The position numbers were made by a program, and so were the translations under genes. Under the pieces are notes generated by a model. It had not been told where the DNA came from. It did no database searches and worked only from the letters and a program-made list of their open reading frames with translations. Positions 7,338 through 13,833 of a stretch of DNA of 40,967 nt are shown here, one piece after another. The stretch comes from a virus: positions 1 to 40,967 of IMG/VR virus record IMGVR_UViG_3300042369_000253, one strand, 5' to 3'. The stretch's first letter is position 1. Each line of letters begins with the position of its first letter.

Positions 7338-7361
7338 CAAAACAAACATTTATGGTATAAT
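7334..7361 (+). promoter_or_regulatory. Consensus sigma70-type promoter with start codon at +1
   Basis: TTGACA (7334-7339), 16-nt spacer ending TTTATGG, perfect TATAAT (7356-7361), then GTAATT and ATG at 7368. Placing TATAAT at -12 to -7 puts +1 on the A of the ATG, so a leaderless mRNA is predicted. The TTTATGGTAT block recurs at 17027-17036. Confidence 0.82.
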
Positions 7362-7367
7362 GTAATT

Positions 7368-7562
7368 ATGTCCAAAAGAGTATGGGATCGGATAGACCAA
7401 CAGGCTGAAAAAGAAGCCGGCGAAGTCTATAAACATTCACGCACCATTTGTAAGCCATTCGGCTATAACAAACAAACACACAAAAATCGTGCGGCACGGT
7501 CTGCCGCTGATGCGTTCATCGAATGCAAAACAATCAAGAATTATTATACAACATCTCTATGA
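7368..7562 (+). CDS. Hypothetical basic protein, 64 aa
   Basis: This small basic, mostly helical protein (MSKRVWDRIDQQAEKEAGE..., NRAARSAADAFIECKT) is the first gene behind a perfect promoter. No Shine-Dalgarno sequence is possible if the mRNA starts at the ATG, as the promoter geometry predicts. Its TGA overlaps the following zinc-finger gene's ATG, so the pair is co-expressed. Function unknown. Confidence 0.6.
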   Translation: MSKRVWDRIDQQAEKEAGEVYKHSRTICKPFGYNKQTHKNRAARSAADAFIECKTIKNYYTTSL

Positions 7563-7771
7563 CATACTGTGATCATTGTAATTGCCCTATTCCGCCAGCA
7601 AGAATGCTGGCAGTACCACACACGACTACTTGCATAAAGTGTTCCAAAGAACGACCATATATGGGATTCATGGACTGGCATCATAAGACAGCACCTGAGC
7701 TCGTTATGATTCCTGCAGGTGACAAAGAAAGCATTCGACGAGCTCAACGAATCACAAACAGAAGTAGATGA
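7559..7771 (+). CDS. DksA/TraR-type zinc-finger protein, 70 aa
   Basis: The start at 7559 overlaps the upstream stop (ATGA); an upstream in-frame ATG at 7523 is inside the previous gene. The N-terminus CDHCNCPIPPARMLAVPHTTTCIKCS gives a C-x2-C ... C-x2-C finger with the 'I-x-x-x-R-x-x-A-x-P' spacing of DksA/TraR proteins, which bind RNA polymerase through its secondary channel. The following MGFMDWHHKTAPELVMI matches a tail I associate with phage TraR-like proteins. There is no long coiled coil, so it is a mini form. A role in modulating host transcription is inferred from the family. Confidence 0.75.
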   Translation: MTYCDHCNCPIPPARMLAVPHTTTCIKCSKERPYMGFMDWHHKTAPELVMIPAGDKESIRRAQRITNRSR

Positions 7772-7772
7772 T

Positions 7773-8270
7773 ATGAACATATTTGTATTAGACGAAAACC
7801 CAACAGTTGCCGGAATGTCTCTTTGTGATAAGCATATCGTGAAGATGGTGATTGAATCTGCACAGATGCTCTGTACTGCCATGCCAGCCGCACGGAACTA
7901 CCAAATGTATTGTGGAGTGACACTATACAAGCAAACACATATAAACCATCCCTGCACTATATGGGCCGGAAAGAGTCAAGAAAACTTTTCGTGGTTGTGT
8001 AAACACGCAAAGGCAATGGCTATGGAATACACACAGAGATATAAACGACATCATAAGTCGGAAAGAGTGATCAATGCTATGATGGTACTCAATGATAGAT
8101 ATAGACTTCCTAGCATTGGACTCACACCCTTTGCACAGGCAATGCCGGAACAATATAAAGATGCGAGTGCAGTCGTTGCATATCGTAACTATTATATTGG
8201 CGAAAAGAGTAGGTTTGCAGTATGGAAACATTCGATAGCACCATCTTGGTGGAAAGTTGAAGCAAAATGA
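7773..8270 (+). CDS. Conserved phage protein, distant resemblance to pyrimidine-dimer glycosylase-type family
   Basis: The start MNIFVLDENPTVAGMSLCDKHIVKMVIESAQML is a recognisable phage-conserved opening ('LD.dp..aA...cDKHvvKM..EsaQmL'), followed by THINHPCTIWAGKSQENFSWLCKHA. The KH-x-VKM-x-x-E-x-x-QML element recalls the short Pyr_excise (pyrimidine-dimer DNA glycosylase-like) proteins, and annotation of phage members varies between this and unknown. The start at 7773 lies 1 bp after the upstream stop region; the in-frame ATG at 7719 is inside that gene. The length, 165 aa, fits the phage family. Function uncertain. Confidence 0.66.
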   Translation: MNIFVLDENPTVAGMSLCDKHIVKMVIESAQMLCTAMPAARNYQMYCGVTLYKQTHINHPCTIWAGKSQENFSWLCKHAKAMAMEYTQRYKRHHKSERVINAMMVLNDRYRLPSIGLTPFAQAMPEQYKDASAVVAYRNYYIGEKSRFAVWKHSIAPSWWKVEAK

Positions 8271-8785
8271 GAATTAAACCAAAGACAGCAGGGCAAAAGA
8301 TTGCAGAGACAATGACGGTAGAAACATTTATGAATGAACTCAGTAGTTCGTTTGTGGGCAAACTATTTGAAGGAGAGAATGGAGAACCTAATACGATCTT
8401 ATTGATGCAGAAGTATTTGGATGAGGGCAGGGGATCGTCCCTAGAGCAGATTTTGATGGGTAGAGCGATTGCTGAACTTGTAAAACTACAAGATCAAGTT
8501 GTTGCCCTCAAGGAGGAGTTGTTGGATACCCTCGAGGGAGCAGGAGTCTTACATGAGCGGATAGAAGAGGCAAACATAAGAATATCAGAGTATGTCCCGT
8601 CACCAGTTGTGCGTGGGATATTACCTCCGTACGGCGCATCCCCTGCAGGAGATTGCACTCTTTCCATTGAGAATGTAATGAAGATCTGCCGTGAAGACGA
8701 GCAGAATCAACTAGCCGAAATGCTTAATCTTCAAGACGAAGCAAACTTTAACAATGAACAGTTCAATAAAGAAAATATGAAATGA
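8267..8785 (+). CDS. Hypothetical coiled-coil protein, 172 aa
   Basis: No family recognised. Residues about 65-105 (ELVKLQDQVVALKEELLDTLEGAGVLHERIEEANIRI) have heptad-like spacing of Leu, Val and Ile and probably form a coiled coil. The C-terminus is acidic and Asn/Gln-rich. It overlaps both neighbours as ATGA, so it is translated as part of the accessory string. Confidence 0.6.
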   Translation: MRIKPKTAGQKIAETMTVETFMNELSSSFVGKLFEGENGEPNTILLMQKYLDEGRGSSLEQILMGRAIAELVKLQDQVVALKEELLDTLEGAGVLHERIEEANIRISEYVPSPVVRGILPPYGASPAGDCTLSIENVMKICREDEQNQLAEMLNLQDEANFNNEQFNKENMK

Positions 8786-9321
8786 AAAATGCTAACCTAC
8801 CACATCATCTGTATGTGAATGTTAAAAATTCATTTCTTGGTAATGATATGCCTATTGGGCACACTCCTGCCATATGGCACGCAGTCTATTCAAGAATAGG
8901 ACAATTGATTTGCTGTCATGTTGTTCTTCAATCAGGTGCTCATTGGTCGGGTCTTCCCTTATCTGCTTTGTCCACCACAGAAGTGTTTGATGATGGTATG
9001 GATGATGCCATTCAACCTTGGGGTGGAATGGGTAATCATCTTGAAACTTTTGGAGCAACTTATCTTGAAGGACTCGCTGTAAATGTATTTCATGCGGGAA
9101 AATTTGGTAGGCATACAGGAATCATAGTTGATTGGGAAGATGGTTATTCTCGTTATCCTGCTGAACATAAACCCTTAAGTCTTATTACACTTGATCGTGG
9201 ATATTTTGCTCTTGTTCCTAATAATCATTTCACTATCAAGGACAAGCATTTTACAGATGAAAAGCATTCAAAGAACTTAAAATTTTACAAACGAGGAGAA
9301 ATAGTATATTGGGAAAGTTAA
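8782..9321 (+). CDS. Conserved phage protein, 179 aa
   Basis: The stretch LQSGAHWSGLPLSALST and the later PWGGMGNHLETFGATYLEGL resemble uncharacterised proteins of T4-like cyanophages that carry a 'GaHWSGLPlhAL' signature. No enzymatic motif, signal or membrane segment is evident; the protein is rich in His, Gly and Trp. It starts in an ATGA overlap and its 3' end holds the AGGAG ribosome site of the next gene. Confidence 0.62.
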   Translation: MKNANLPHHLYVNVKNSFLGNDMPIGHTPAIWHAVYSRIGQLICCHVVLQSGAHWSGLPLSALSTTEVFDDGMDDAIQPWGGMGNHLETFGATYLEGLAVNVFHAGKFGRHTGIIVDWEDGYSRYPAEHKPLSLITLDRGYFALVPNNHFTIKDKHFTDEKHSKNLKFYKRGEIVYWES

Positions 9322-9581
9322 ATAATAAAATAACAGTAACAGAAGATCAATTATTTTGGTGCTTTAGATATTGTCTGTCTAGGCGAACATACGCTGCATC
9401 AGACGGTGCCGATGCCATCGTAACGAATTGGAAACTTTTATCCAAAAATACAAAAAACATGATTGTAAAGGAAGTAAATGAGGCAATGTATAGCAATGGG
9501 TGTGACCAAGAAACATGGCGCAAAGTAATTCTAATTGACTTGGATGAAAGAGTAGAACAAGAAAGAAACTCACATGAATGA
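9309..9581 (+). CDS. Conserved phage protein with TTG start, 90 aa
   Basis: Translation appears to begin at TTG (9309-9311), 10 nt after a clear AGGAG (9294-9298); there is no in-frame ATG before residue 51, well past the conserved core. The core LFWCFRYCLSRRTYAASDGADAIVTNW is recognisable as a small family common in phages ('FRYaLGRRTYa...v...i..nw..l'). Function is unknown. It overlaps the preceding gene by 13 bp and the next by 8 bp. Confidence 0.72.
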   Translation: MGKLNNKITVTEDQLFWCFRYCLSRRTYAASDGADAIVTNWKLLSKNTKNMIVKEVNEAMYSNGCDQETWRKVILIDLDERVEQERNSHE

Positions 9582-10428
9582 AAAATTACAAAACGATTTA
9601 ATAAAAACCTATCCAAAGATATTCAAGAATATCGGCGGTGATCCGATGGTGACTTGTATGGCATGGGGTATCGAATGCAACGATGGGTGGTACGACCTCC
9701 TAGATACACTCTGTTATACAATGCAACAACATTGTACTGCTGCAAATACACGCTACATAATCGAAACAGATAAGTACGAGTTCGTCGAAGAAGGTGATCC
9801 TGAATATGTACAGGTTGTTGCTGCCCAAGTCAAAGAGAAATTGGGAACACTTCGATTCTATGTGGACGGTGGAGATGCTAGCACAGAAGCAATGATTGAG
9901 TTGGCAGAAGCAATGTCAGGACGAATATGTGAACTATGTGGAAGTCCTGCACGGAGAAATACAGATAGTGGTTGGTTGCACACCACTTGCACTGCCTGTA
10001 ATCTAAAACGCCAAGGTTGGGTAAGTGGAAGTGCCGAAGAATTTTTGAATGACACGGATACGGATTCTGCATCTTTTCAATCCCTTTGTCATTCGTGTGG
10101 CGTGCCGTGGGCATCTCATGCCGGCATTGCTAAAACTTGTGCAGAGAATGCACAACTTCGTAGGGAGCGGGACGAGGCACGGCGTGAAGTGTGTGAGATA
10201 AATGCAATTGAGTCTTCAAACGAGTCTGTGGACTTTCTTTCACTAACCCCTCAAGACATCGCTGATGAGCGTGGTTGGGATTGCTACGCAAGCGACACTT
10301 TGTCGCAAGATGTAAAATTTTACACATTGCAAGATGCAAAACTTTGCAAAGGACTCAAACAGGCAAAAGAAGGTAAGTTCAGTAAGAACCCACCAAAAAT
10401 CAAACCAAAGAAGAAGAAAACAAAATGA
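9574..10428 (+). CDS. Conserved phage zinc-binding protein, 284 aa
   Basis: Residues 1-105 have the pattern YPKIFK...CMAWGIECNDGWYDLLDTLC...VVAAQVKEKLGTLRFYVDGGD, known to me from many uncharacterised phage proteins. A four-Cys zinc site follows: CELCG (about 117-121) and C-x2-C in TTCTAC (about 139-144). A second Cys/His cluster, SLCHSCGVPWASHAGIAKTC, begins near residue 168, and the tail is Lys-rich (KPKKKKTK). The gene at 10723 is a shortened paralog of the first domain. Role unknown; nucleic-acid binding is plausible from the zinc sites and basic tail. Confidence 0.72.
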   Translation: MNEKLQNDLIKTYPKIFKNIGGDPMVTCMAWGIECNDGWYDLLDTLCYTMQQHCTAANTRYIIETDKYEFVEEGDPEYVQVVAAQVKEKLGTLRFYVDGGDASTEAMIELAEAMSGRICELCGSPARRNTDSGWLHTTCTACNLKRQGWVSGSAEEFLNDTDTDSASFQSLCHSCGVPWASHAGIAKTCAENAQLRRERDEARREVCEINAIESSNESVDFLSLTPQDIADERGWDCYASDTLSQDVKFYTLQDAKLCKGLKQAKEGKFSKNPPKIKPKKKKTK

Positions 10429-10604
10429 CAACAAGAGAAGAAGAATTACGATCACTTGAAATGACTAGGCAATTTCTAATTGCACTACTTAATAAAACAA
10501 TAACACCAAAAGTGCCTAAAGAGATTAGAGCAAAGGCATCGGCGTGTCTTCGCCACTACCCACTCGTGATTACAGATGTGATCACAGAAAGCAAACTGAA
10601 ATGA
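10425..10604 (+). CDS. Small BPSL0761-like conserved protein, 59 aa
   Basis: Reading ATGA-coupled from 10425 gives MTTREEELRSLEMTRQFLIA, then LLNKTITPKVPKEIRAKASA, then CLRHYPLV. The signature 'R-x-x-E-x-TRQFL-x-x-LL...P-x-VP-x-E-x-R-x-x-A-x-x-x-LRHYP' matches a family of small proteins I know as BPSL0761-like, frequent in phages and proteobacteria. No function is established. Both ends overlap neighbours (ATGA at each side), strong evidence that it is a real gene despite its length. Confidence 0.78.
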   Translation: MTTREEELRSLEMTRQFLIALLNKTITPKVPKEIRAKASACLRHYPLVITDVITESKLK

Positions 10605-10723
10605 ACGAACGAACACAAGTACTCATATTCGTTATCCTCGCATTCACTGCACTATTTGGTATGATAGGATGGTCAGTTTGGGATTACAGACAACTAAAGA
10701 AAAAGAAAAAGAAAGGTAAATAA
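10601..10723 (+). CDS. Tiny single-span membrane protein, 40 aa
   Basis: ATGA-coupled to the preceding gene and ending in TAATG with the next. The peptide MNERTQVLIFVILAFTALFG continues MIGWSVWDYRQLKKKKKKGK: one hydrophobic span of about 20 residues followed by a very basic tail, giving an N-out/C-in single-pass protein by the positive-inside rule. Its small size and position among early-type accessory genes suggest a host-membrane effector, but that is inference. Confidence 0.65.
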   Translation: MNERTQVLIFVILAFTALFGMIGWSVWDYRQLKKKKKKGK

Positions 10724-11040
10724 TGCGTAGCGAACTACTTACTAAATTAGAAGAAAAATATCCAAAGATATTTGTTGCAGGATCTCCCGCTCCATGTGGA
10801 GATGGATGGTATGAGATCATTGATTCTTTGTGTGGTGTCATACAAAATCGTTGCAATTTTTGGAACAGTGTTGTTCATGAAGATAGATTTCCAATAGGAC
10901 ATAGACTTCATATGCAAACAGAATGTACAAGCATCAAATATAAGGAAGACACAATGCGATTCTATTACAAGGATGGAGATTCGTTTATTGATGGTGCAGT
11001 TCGGATGGCAGAAGAAATGAGCACAAAGGTGAAACAATGA
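10723..11040 (+). CDS. Short paralog of the 9574 gene, 105 aa
   Basis: LLTKLEEKYPKIFVAGSPAPCGDGWYEIIDSLC matches the N-terminal domain of the 284-aa protein upstream (LIKTYPKIFKN...CNDGWYDLLDTLC), and TMRFYYKDGDSFIDGAVRMAEEMS matches TLRFYVDGGDASTEAMIELAEAMS. It stops exactly where the zinc-binding part of the longer protein begins, so it is either a domain duplication or a truncated copy that has become a separate gene. Reading frame and ATGA/TAATG junctions are intact, so it is not a pseudogene. Confidence 0.7.
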   Translation: MRSELLTKLEEKYPKIFVAGSPAPCGDGWYEIIDSLCGVIQNRCNFWNSVVHEDRFPIGHRLHMQTECTSIKYKEDTMRFYYKDGDSFIDGAVRMAEEMSTKVKQ

Positions 11041-11375
11041 ATCCAATAACGACACAATCCAGATACGGAGACAAACGCACAATTGAGTGTGTTGATTCTA
11101 AACAAGGCGTTTTTAGAATATATGGCAAAAGCCAATATGCTAGGCAAGGAGAAGGCATGTTTGACTTTGAAGGCGGACCAATGCTAGAAGTAGGAGAGGA
11201 GTTCTATGGTCTTGGAACAATAGCAGGACTTGATTCTACTAGGAAACCTGAAGATCAAGGAACAGACGCCTGTGTCTATGTCTCTGTAAATATGAATAAG
11301 AAGACTATTAAGGAAATAAACAAGGATACGAATCCAATTAGGCATTCGGGATGGGTTGCCGGAAAAGACGAATAA
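11037..11375 (+). CDS. Conserved phage protein, 112 aa
   Basis: The run YGDKRTIECVDSKQGVFRIY, then GKSQYARQGEGMFDFEGGPMLEVGEEFYGLGTI, follows a conserved pattern ('F-x-IYGKS-x-YAR-x-G-x-MFDFEGGP') that I recognise from uncharacterised phage proteins. The fold is probably a small beta-rich domain. It overlaps the preceding gene as ATGA and is the last gene of the early-type string before a 50-bp gap with a possible late promoter. Confidence 0.68.
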   Translation: MNPITTQSRYGDKRTIECVDSKQGVFRIYGKSQYARQGEGMFDFEGGPMLEVGEEFYGLGTIAGLDSTRKPEDQGTDACVYVSVNMNKKTIKEINKDTNPIRHSGWVAGKDE

Positions 11376-11400
11376 ATTATATATTTGCTTAGCCGCGGCA

Positions 11401-11408
11401 CATAAATA
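11401..11408 (+). promoter_or_regulatory. Possible T4-type late promoter (CATAAATA)
   Basis: CATAAATA differs from the T4 late element TATAAATA only at its first base. It lies 18 nt before the ATG at 11427, with GGAG of ATGGAGAAACACAGC in between as a ribosome site. The 50-bp gap also contains the 8-bp palindrome GCCGCGGC just upstream. Confidence 0.4.
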
Positions 11409-11426
11409 TCAATGGAGAAACACAGC

Positions 11427-12041
11427 ATGACGAATACTAAACGATTCGTGTCTCATGTTCGTAATCACCTTAAAGAATATGGATTCGTATTGATATTTGG
11501 CAAAGGCCGACAAGTAAACATCAGTTCATCTAGGTGTGAAGGTTACTTTTCAGATTCCCCAAATAGAGAAATACGAGTCGCTCGTGCCGGATCAGGTTGG
11601 TTGGGTATATTAGCGCACGAATACTGTCATTTTCTACAATGGCTAGAAAAACCACAATATGTGCTTACTTCAGAGGATTCTGCTGGATTTATTGTACATA
11701 ATATCTCTATAGGTCAATTAGTCGATAATTATTCAGACTGTAAGATTGATAAGGCATTTCTACGAATAGCAGAAATGGAAAGAGATTGTGAAAAAAGAAC
11801 AGTTGCTTTAATAAAACAATGGAAATTACCGATAAACAAGGATATGTACATTCGGCAGGCTAATTTGTACATATATCTCCATCATATGTGGAAGGAATAT
11901 AAGACAAGAAAGACTTGTTTTAATCCAAATGTCTCAAAAAGAGTTCTTTCCAATATGCCTAAAACATTCAAAGCAAAGTCTCATTTGATTCTTCCAAGAA
12001 GAGTGGAACGAGAACTGGCTAGATGTTTTATCAATCCTTGA
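11427..12041 (+). CDS. Putative zinc metallopeptidase, 204 aa
   Basis: The segment WLGILAHEYCHFLQWLE contains HEYCH (about 64-68), a classical HExxH zinc-binding helix preceded by hydrophobic residues. A third ligand is not obvious; candidates are the acidic residues in IAEMERDCEKRT (about residue 120). The start at 11427 (MTNTKRF) is used because GGAG lies 9 nt upstream; the ATG at 11412 overlaps that site. Similar short HExxH proteins occur in T4-like phages, role unknown. It ends 3 bp before a convergent gene. Confidence 0.66.
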   Translation: MTNTKRFVSHVRNHLKEYGFVLIFGKGRQVNISSSRCEGYFSDSPNREIRVARAGSGWLGILAHEYCHFLQWLEKPQYVLTSEDSAGFIVHNISIGQLVDNYSDCKIDKAFLRIAEMERDCEKRTVALIKQWKLPINKDMYIRQANLYIYLHHMWKEYKTRKTCFNPNVSKRVLSNMPKTFKAKSHLILPRRVERELARCFINP

Positions 12042-12044
12042 AAT

Positions 12045-12452
12045 TTACGATCTTTTCTGCCTTCGATTTCGGAAGGCATTAGCTTCATCAGCGTTAAAGG
12101 ATGCATTACGATTTAAGTCTCGAGCATGTTCGTTTCCCTTCCATGGCGCATCCACAAGCTTCCACATCTGTGAGGAATCATCGAACACGCCAACCTTGGC
12201 CTGTCTGTTTCCCCCTGGCGTGGCCGCAACCTCAGCTTCTTGGTCATATGGAAGATTGCCACTCTTGGCCTTTATAAGTGATAATATCTCATTCCTTTTA
12301 TTCTTTGGCATAAAAAGGTTCTTTGTTGCTTTTTCTAACCGTTCTATTCTGGGGCCTCGAGTCTTTGGAACAAGCTTTCCTGCTGGAGATGCAGTTATTT
12401 CGGTCATCAATAAGTTATTAAGTATTTCTTTATAGTATTCTTTTAGATTCAT
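12045..12452 (-). CDS. Hypothetical protein on the opposite strand, possible capsid-targeted protein, 135 aa
   Basis: This is the only minus-strand gene between 2097 and 27643. Its ATG follows AAGGAAATAACAT, a good ribosome site. The N-terminus MNLKEYYKEILNNLLMTE resembles the amphipathic leader of neighbouring late proteins and contains LMTE, a possible prohead-protease site. The rest is basic and hydrophilic (GPRIERLEKATKNLFMPKNKRNEIL, a Gln/Asn/Arg-rich tail ADEANAFRNRRQKRS). A competing plus-strand frame at 12196-12435 lacks a ribosome site and is rejected. Function unknown. Confidence 0.6.
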   Translation of the reverse strand: MNLKEYYKEILNNLLMTEITASPAGKLVPKTRGPRIERLEKATKNLFMPKNKRNEILSLIKAKSGNLPYDQEAEVAATPGGNRQAKVGVFDDSSQMWKLVDAPWKGNEHARDLNRNASFNADEANAFRNRRQKRS

Positions 12453-12492
12453 ATGTTATTTCCTTGTATATTATGTATGATTATTGTATTCT

Positions 12493-12500
12493 TATAAATA
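12493..12500 (+). promoter_or_regulatory. T4-type late promoter, start codon at +1
   Basis: A perfect TATAAATA (12493-12500) is followed by five bases and then ATG (12506). In T4 late promoters the octamer spans about -13 to -6, which puts +1 on the A of this ATG. Confidence 0.72.
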
Positions 12501-12505
12501 TCGAT

Positions 12506-12886
12506 ATGAAGAGTTTCACATCATTCATTCGAGAAAATAAAGAAAAGGAATCTAAAATACAACATTTTTTAGATTTTGCATCCCAATACCTCGATTTAGG
12601 CGAAAAACCTTCGGTTTCTATGGTAACAACCAGAGAACCTGGCATGACGACTGCTTTTTATGAACCTAAAACTGGCAATATAAAGATCTATGCAAAAGAT
12701 CGGGCAGTGTTCGACATATGCCGATCCGCAGCACACGAACTAGTTCATAGAAGACAACACAAGGACATAGAAAATCCCGAAGATCTGGATGGGTCTACTG
12801 GAAGTCCCCACGAAGATGAAGCAAACGCTGTTGCCGGTAGAATAGTACGGACATATGGGGAACAAAATCCAGAGTTTTACGAATGA
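12506..12886 (+). CDS. Putative virion zinc metallopeptidase with capsid-targeting leader
   Basis: This 126-aa protein has the leader MKSFTSFIREN, then SAAHELVHRRQ with HELVH at about 77-81, then GSTGSPHEDEANAVAGRIVR, where E103 or E105 would supply the third zinc ligand. The combination 'aHELvHlRQ ... tGSp-x-E-x-EANA-x-AG-x-x-x-R' is one I know from T4-like marine phages. The start at 12506 is set by the late promoter and by the leader; an in-frame ATG at 12464 lies upstream of the promoter. IRE at residues 8-10 fits the (L/I)xE cleavage pattern of T4 gp21. It is likely packed in the head and released into the host, by analogy with T4 internal proteins. Confidence 0.72.
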   Translation: MKSFTSFIRENKEKESKIQHFLDFASQYLDLGEKPSVSMVTTREPGMTTAFYEPKTGNIKIYAKDRAVFDICRSAAHELVHRRQHKDIENPEDLDGSTGSPHEDEANAVAGRIVRTYGEQNPEFYE

Positions 12887-13833
12887 AAGATATTAAATCA
12901 ATATTGTTTGAAATAGCAAAAAATAATGGAAAATCAAAAGATTTTCCAATGGGTAAGGTATATGATCCAGACGCAAAGGATCCAAATTCTATGGAATGGG
13001 ATCCGTTAAATAAAGATGGAACGAAAAAGCCATTAAATAGTTTTCAGTATAAGAAGTGGATTAAAAGCCAGGAGAAACCAAAACCTGATGTTTCAGAATC
13101 TTTACTTAAAAAATTAGCAATACCAGCTGCAATTATTGCAGGTGGTGCATTGGCAATACCTGCGGCGAAGACAATGGTTTCTGCTATCAAAGGAACTAAT
13201 GTTGTTGCTCCAACCCATCAGACTCCTATTGTAAAAACAGAAACACAAAAACCAAAAGCACAAACTACACCAATAGTAACCGCTGCTACATCAGAAACTC
13301 CAGAACATTTTCAAAATGAAAATATTAGAAGATTCTATGCAGGGATTGTGAATGCAGAACATCGTGGATCTGCTAAAAAATTGGGACTGACAACAGATCC
13401 ATTTCAACATCATGCAGATTTATATGTACGAACTAAAGGCGACTCTGCATCTTCTGCATATGGCCCTGCTCAATTAACAAGAAACACTGTGATGGATCAT
13501 ATGAAACGACATCCTGATTTGTTTAAAGGTCAAGAATCTTATGCAAAACAATTTGTTGACCAAGGAACAAGTATGTTGAAATCGGGCAGAATGCATCCTA
13601 CATTTGGTGGTGGTAAGGCAGGAACTCTATCTAGTGCAGAGCATCATGGGAATTATCAAAGATTAGCGACTGGCGTGATGAGATCAATGGCAAAAGACAT
13701 AAGTGTAGATTTAGAAAAACCTATGTCAGATGATGATCATTACAGATTGACTAAACGATGGAGAGGTGTGGGCCAGAAAGAAGATCCAGCATATTATACA
13801 GCACATAATGGAGCATATAGTACTACAAAATGA
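12883..13833 (+). CDS. Putative virion muramidase/transglycosylase-like protein
   Basis: This 316-aa protein begins MKDIKSILFEIAK, a leader with LFE as a possible prohead-protease site. A hydrophobic span lies at about 78-100 (LAIPAAIIAGGALAIPAAKTMV). From about 145 there is a lysozyme-like layout: FYAGIVNAEHRGS (candidate catalytic Glu159), then GDSASSAYGPAQLTRNTV (about 186-203), matching the 'S-x-x-GP-x-Q-x-T' element of lytic transglycosylases. The C-terminus DPAYYTAHNGAY could complete the site. A peptidoglycan-cutting enzyme carried in the virion for DNA entry is a reasonable inference; the fold match is by eye only. Confidence 0.6.
   Translation: MKDIKSILFEIAKNNGKSKDFPMGKVYDPDAKDPNSMEWDPLNKDGTKKPLNSFQYKKWIKSQEKPKPDVSESLLKKLAIPAAIIAGGALAIPAAKTMVSAIKGTNVVAPTHQTPIVKTETQKPKAQTTPIVTAATSETPEHFQNENIRRFYAGIVNAEHRGSAKKLGLTTDPFQHHADLYVRTKGDSASSAYGPAQLTRNTVMDHMKRHPDLFKGQESYAKQFVDQGTSMLKSGRMHPTFGGGKAGTLSSAEHHGNYQRLATGVMRSMAKDISVDLEKPMSDDDHYRLTKRWRGVGQKEDPAYYTAHNGAYSTTK

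Noticed and set aside
11390-11400. Intrinsic terminator at the GCCGCGGC palindrome
   Set aside because: The palindrome has no loop and no following T-run, so it cannot form a normal terminator hairpin.
12196-12435. Plus-strand 79-aa frame with hydrophobic stretches
   Set aside because: No ribosome site or promoter; the opposite frame has a good ribosome site and longer coding potential. Kept as a minor alternative only.
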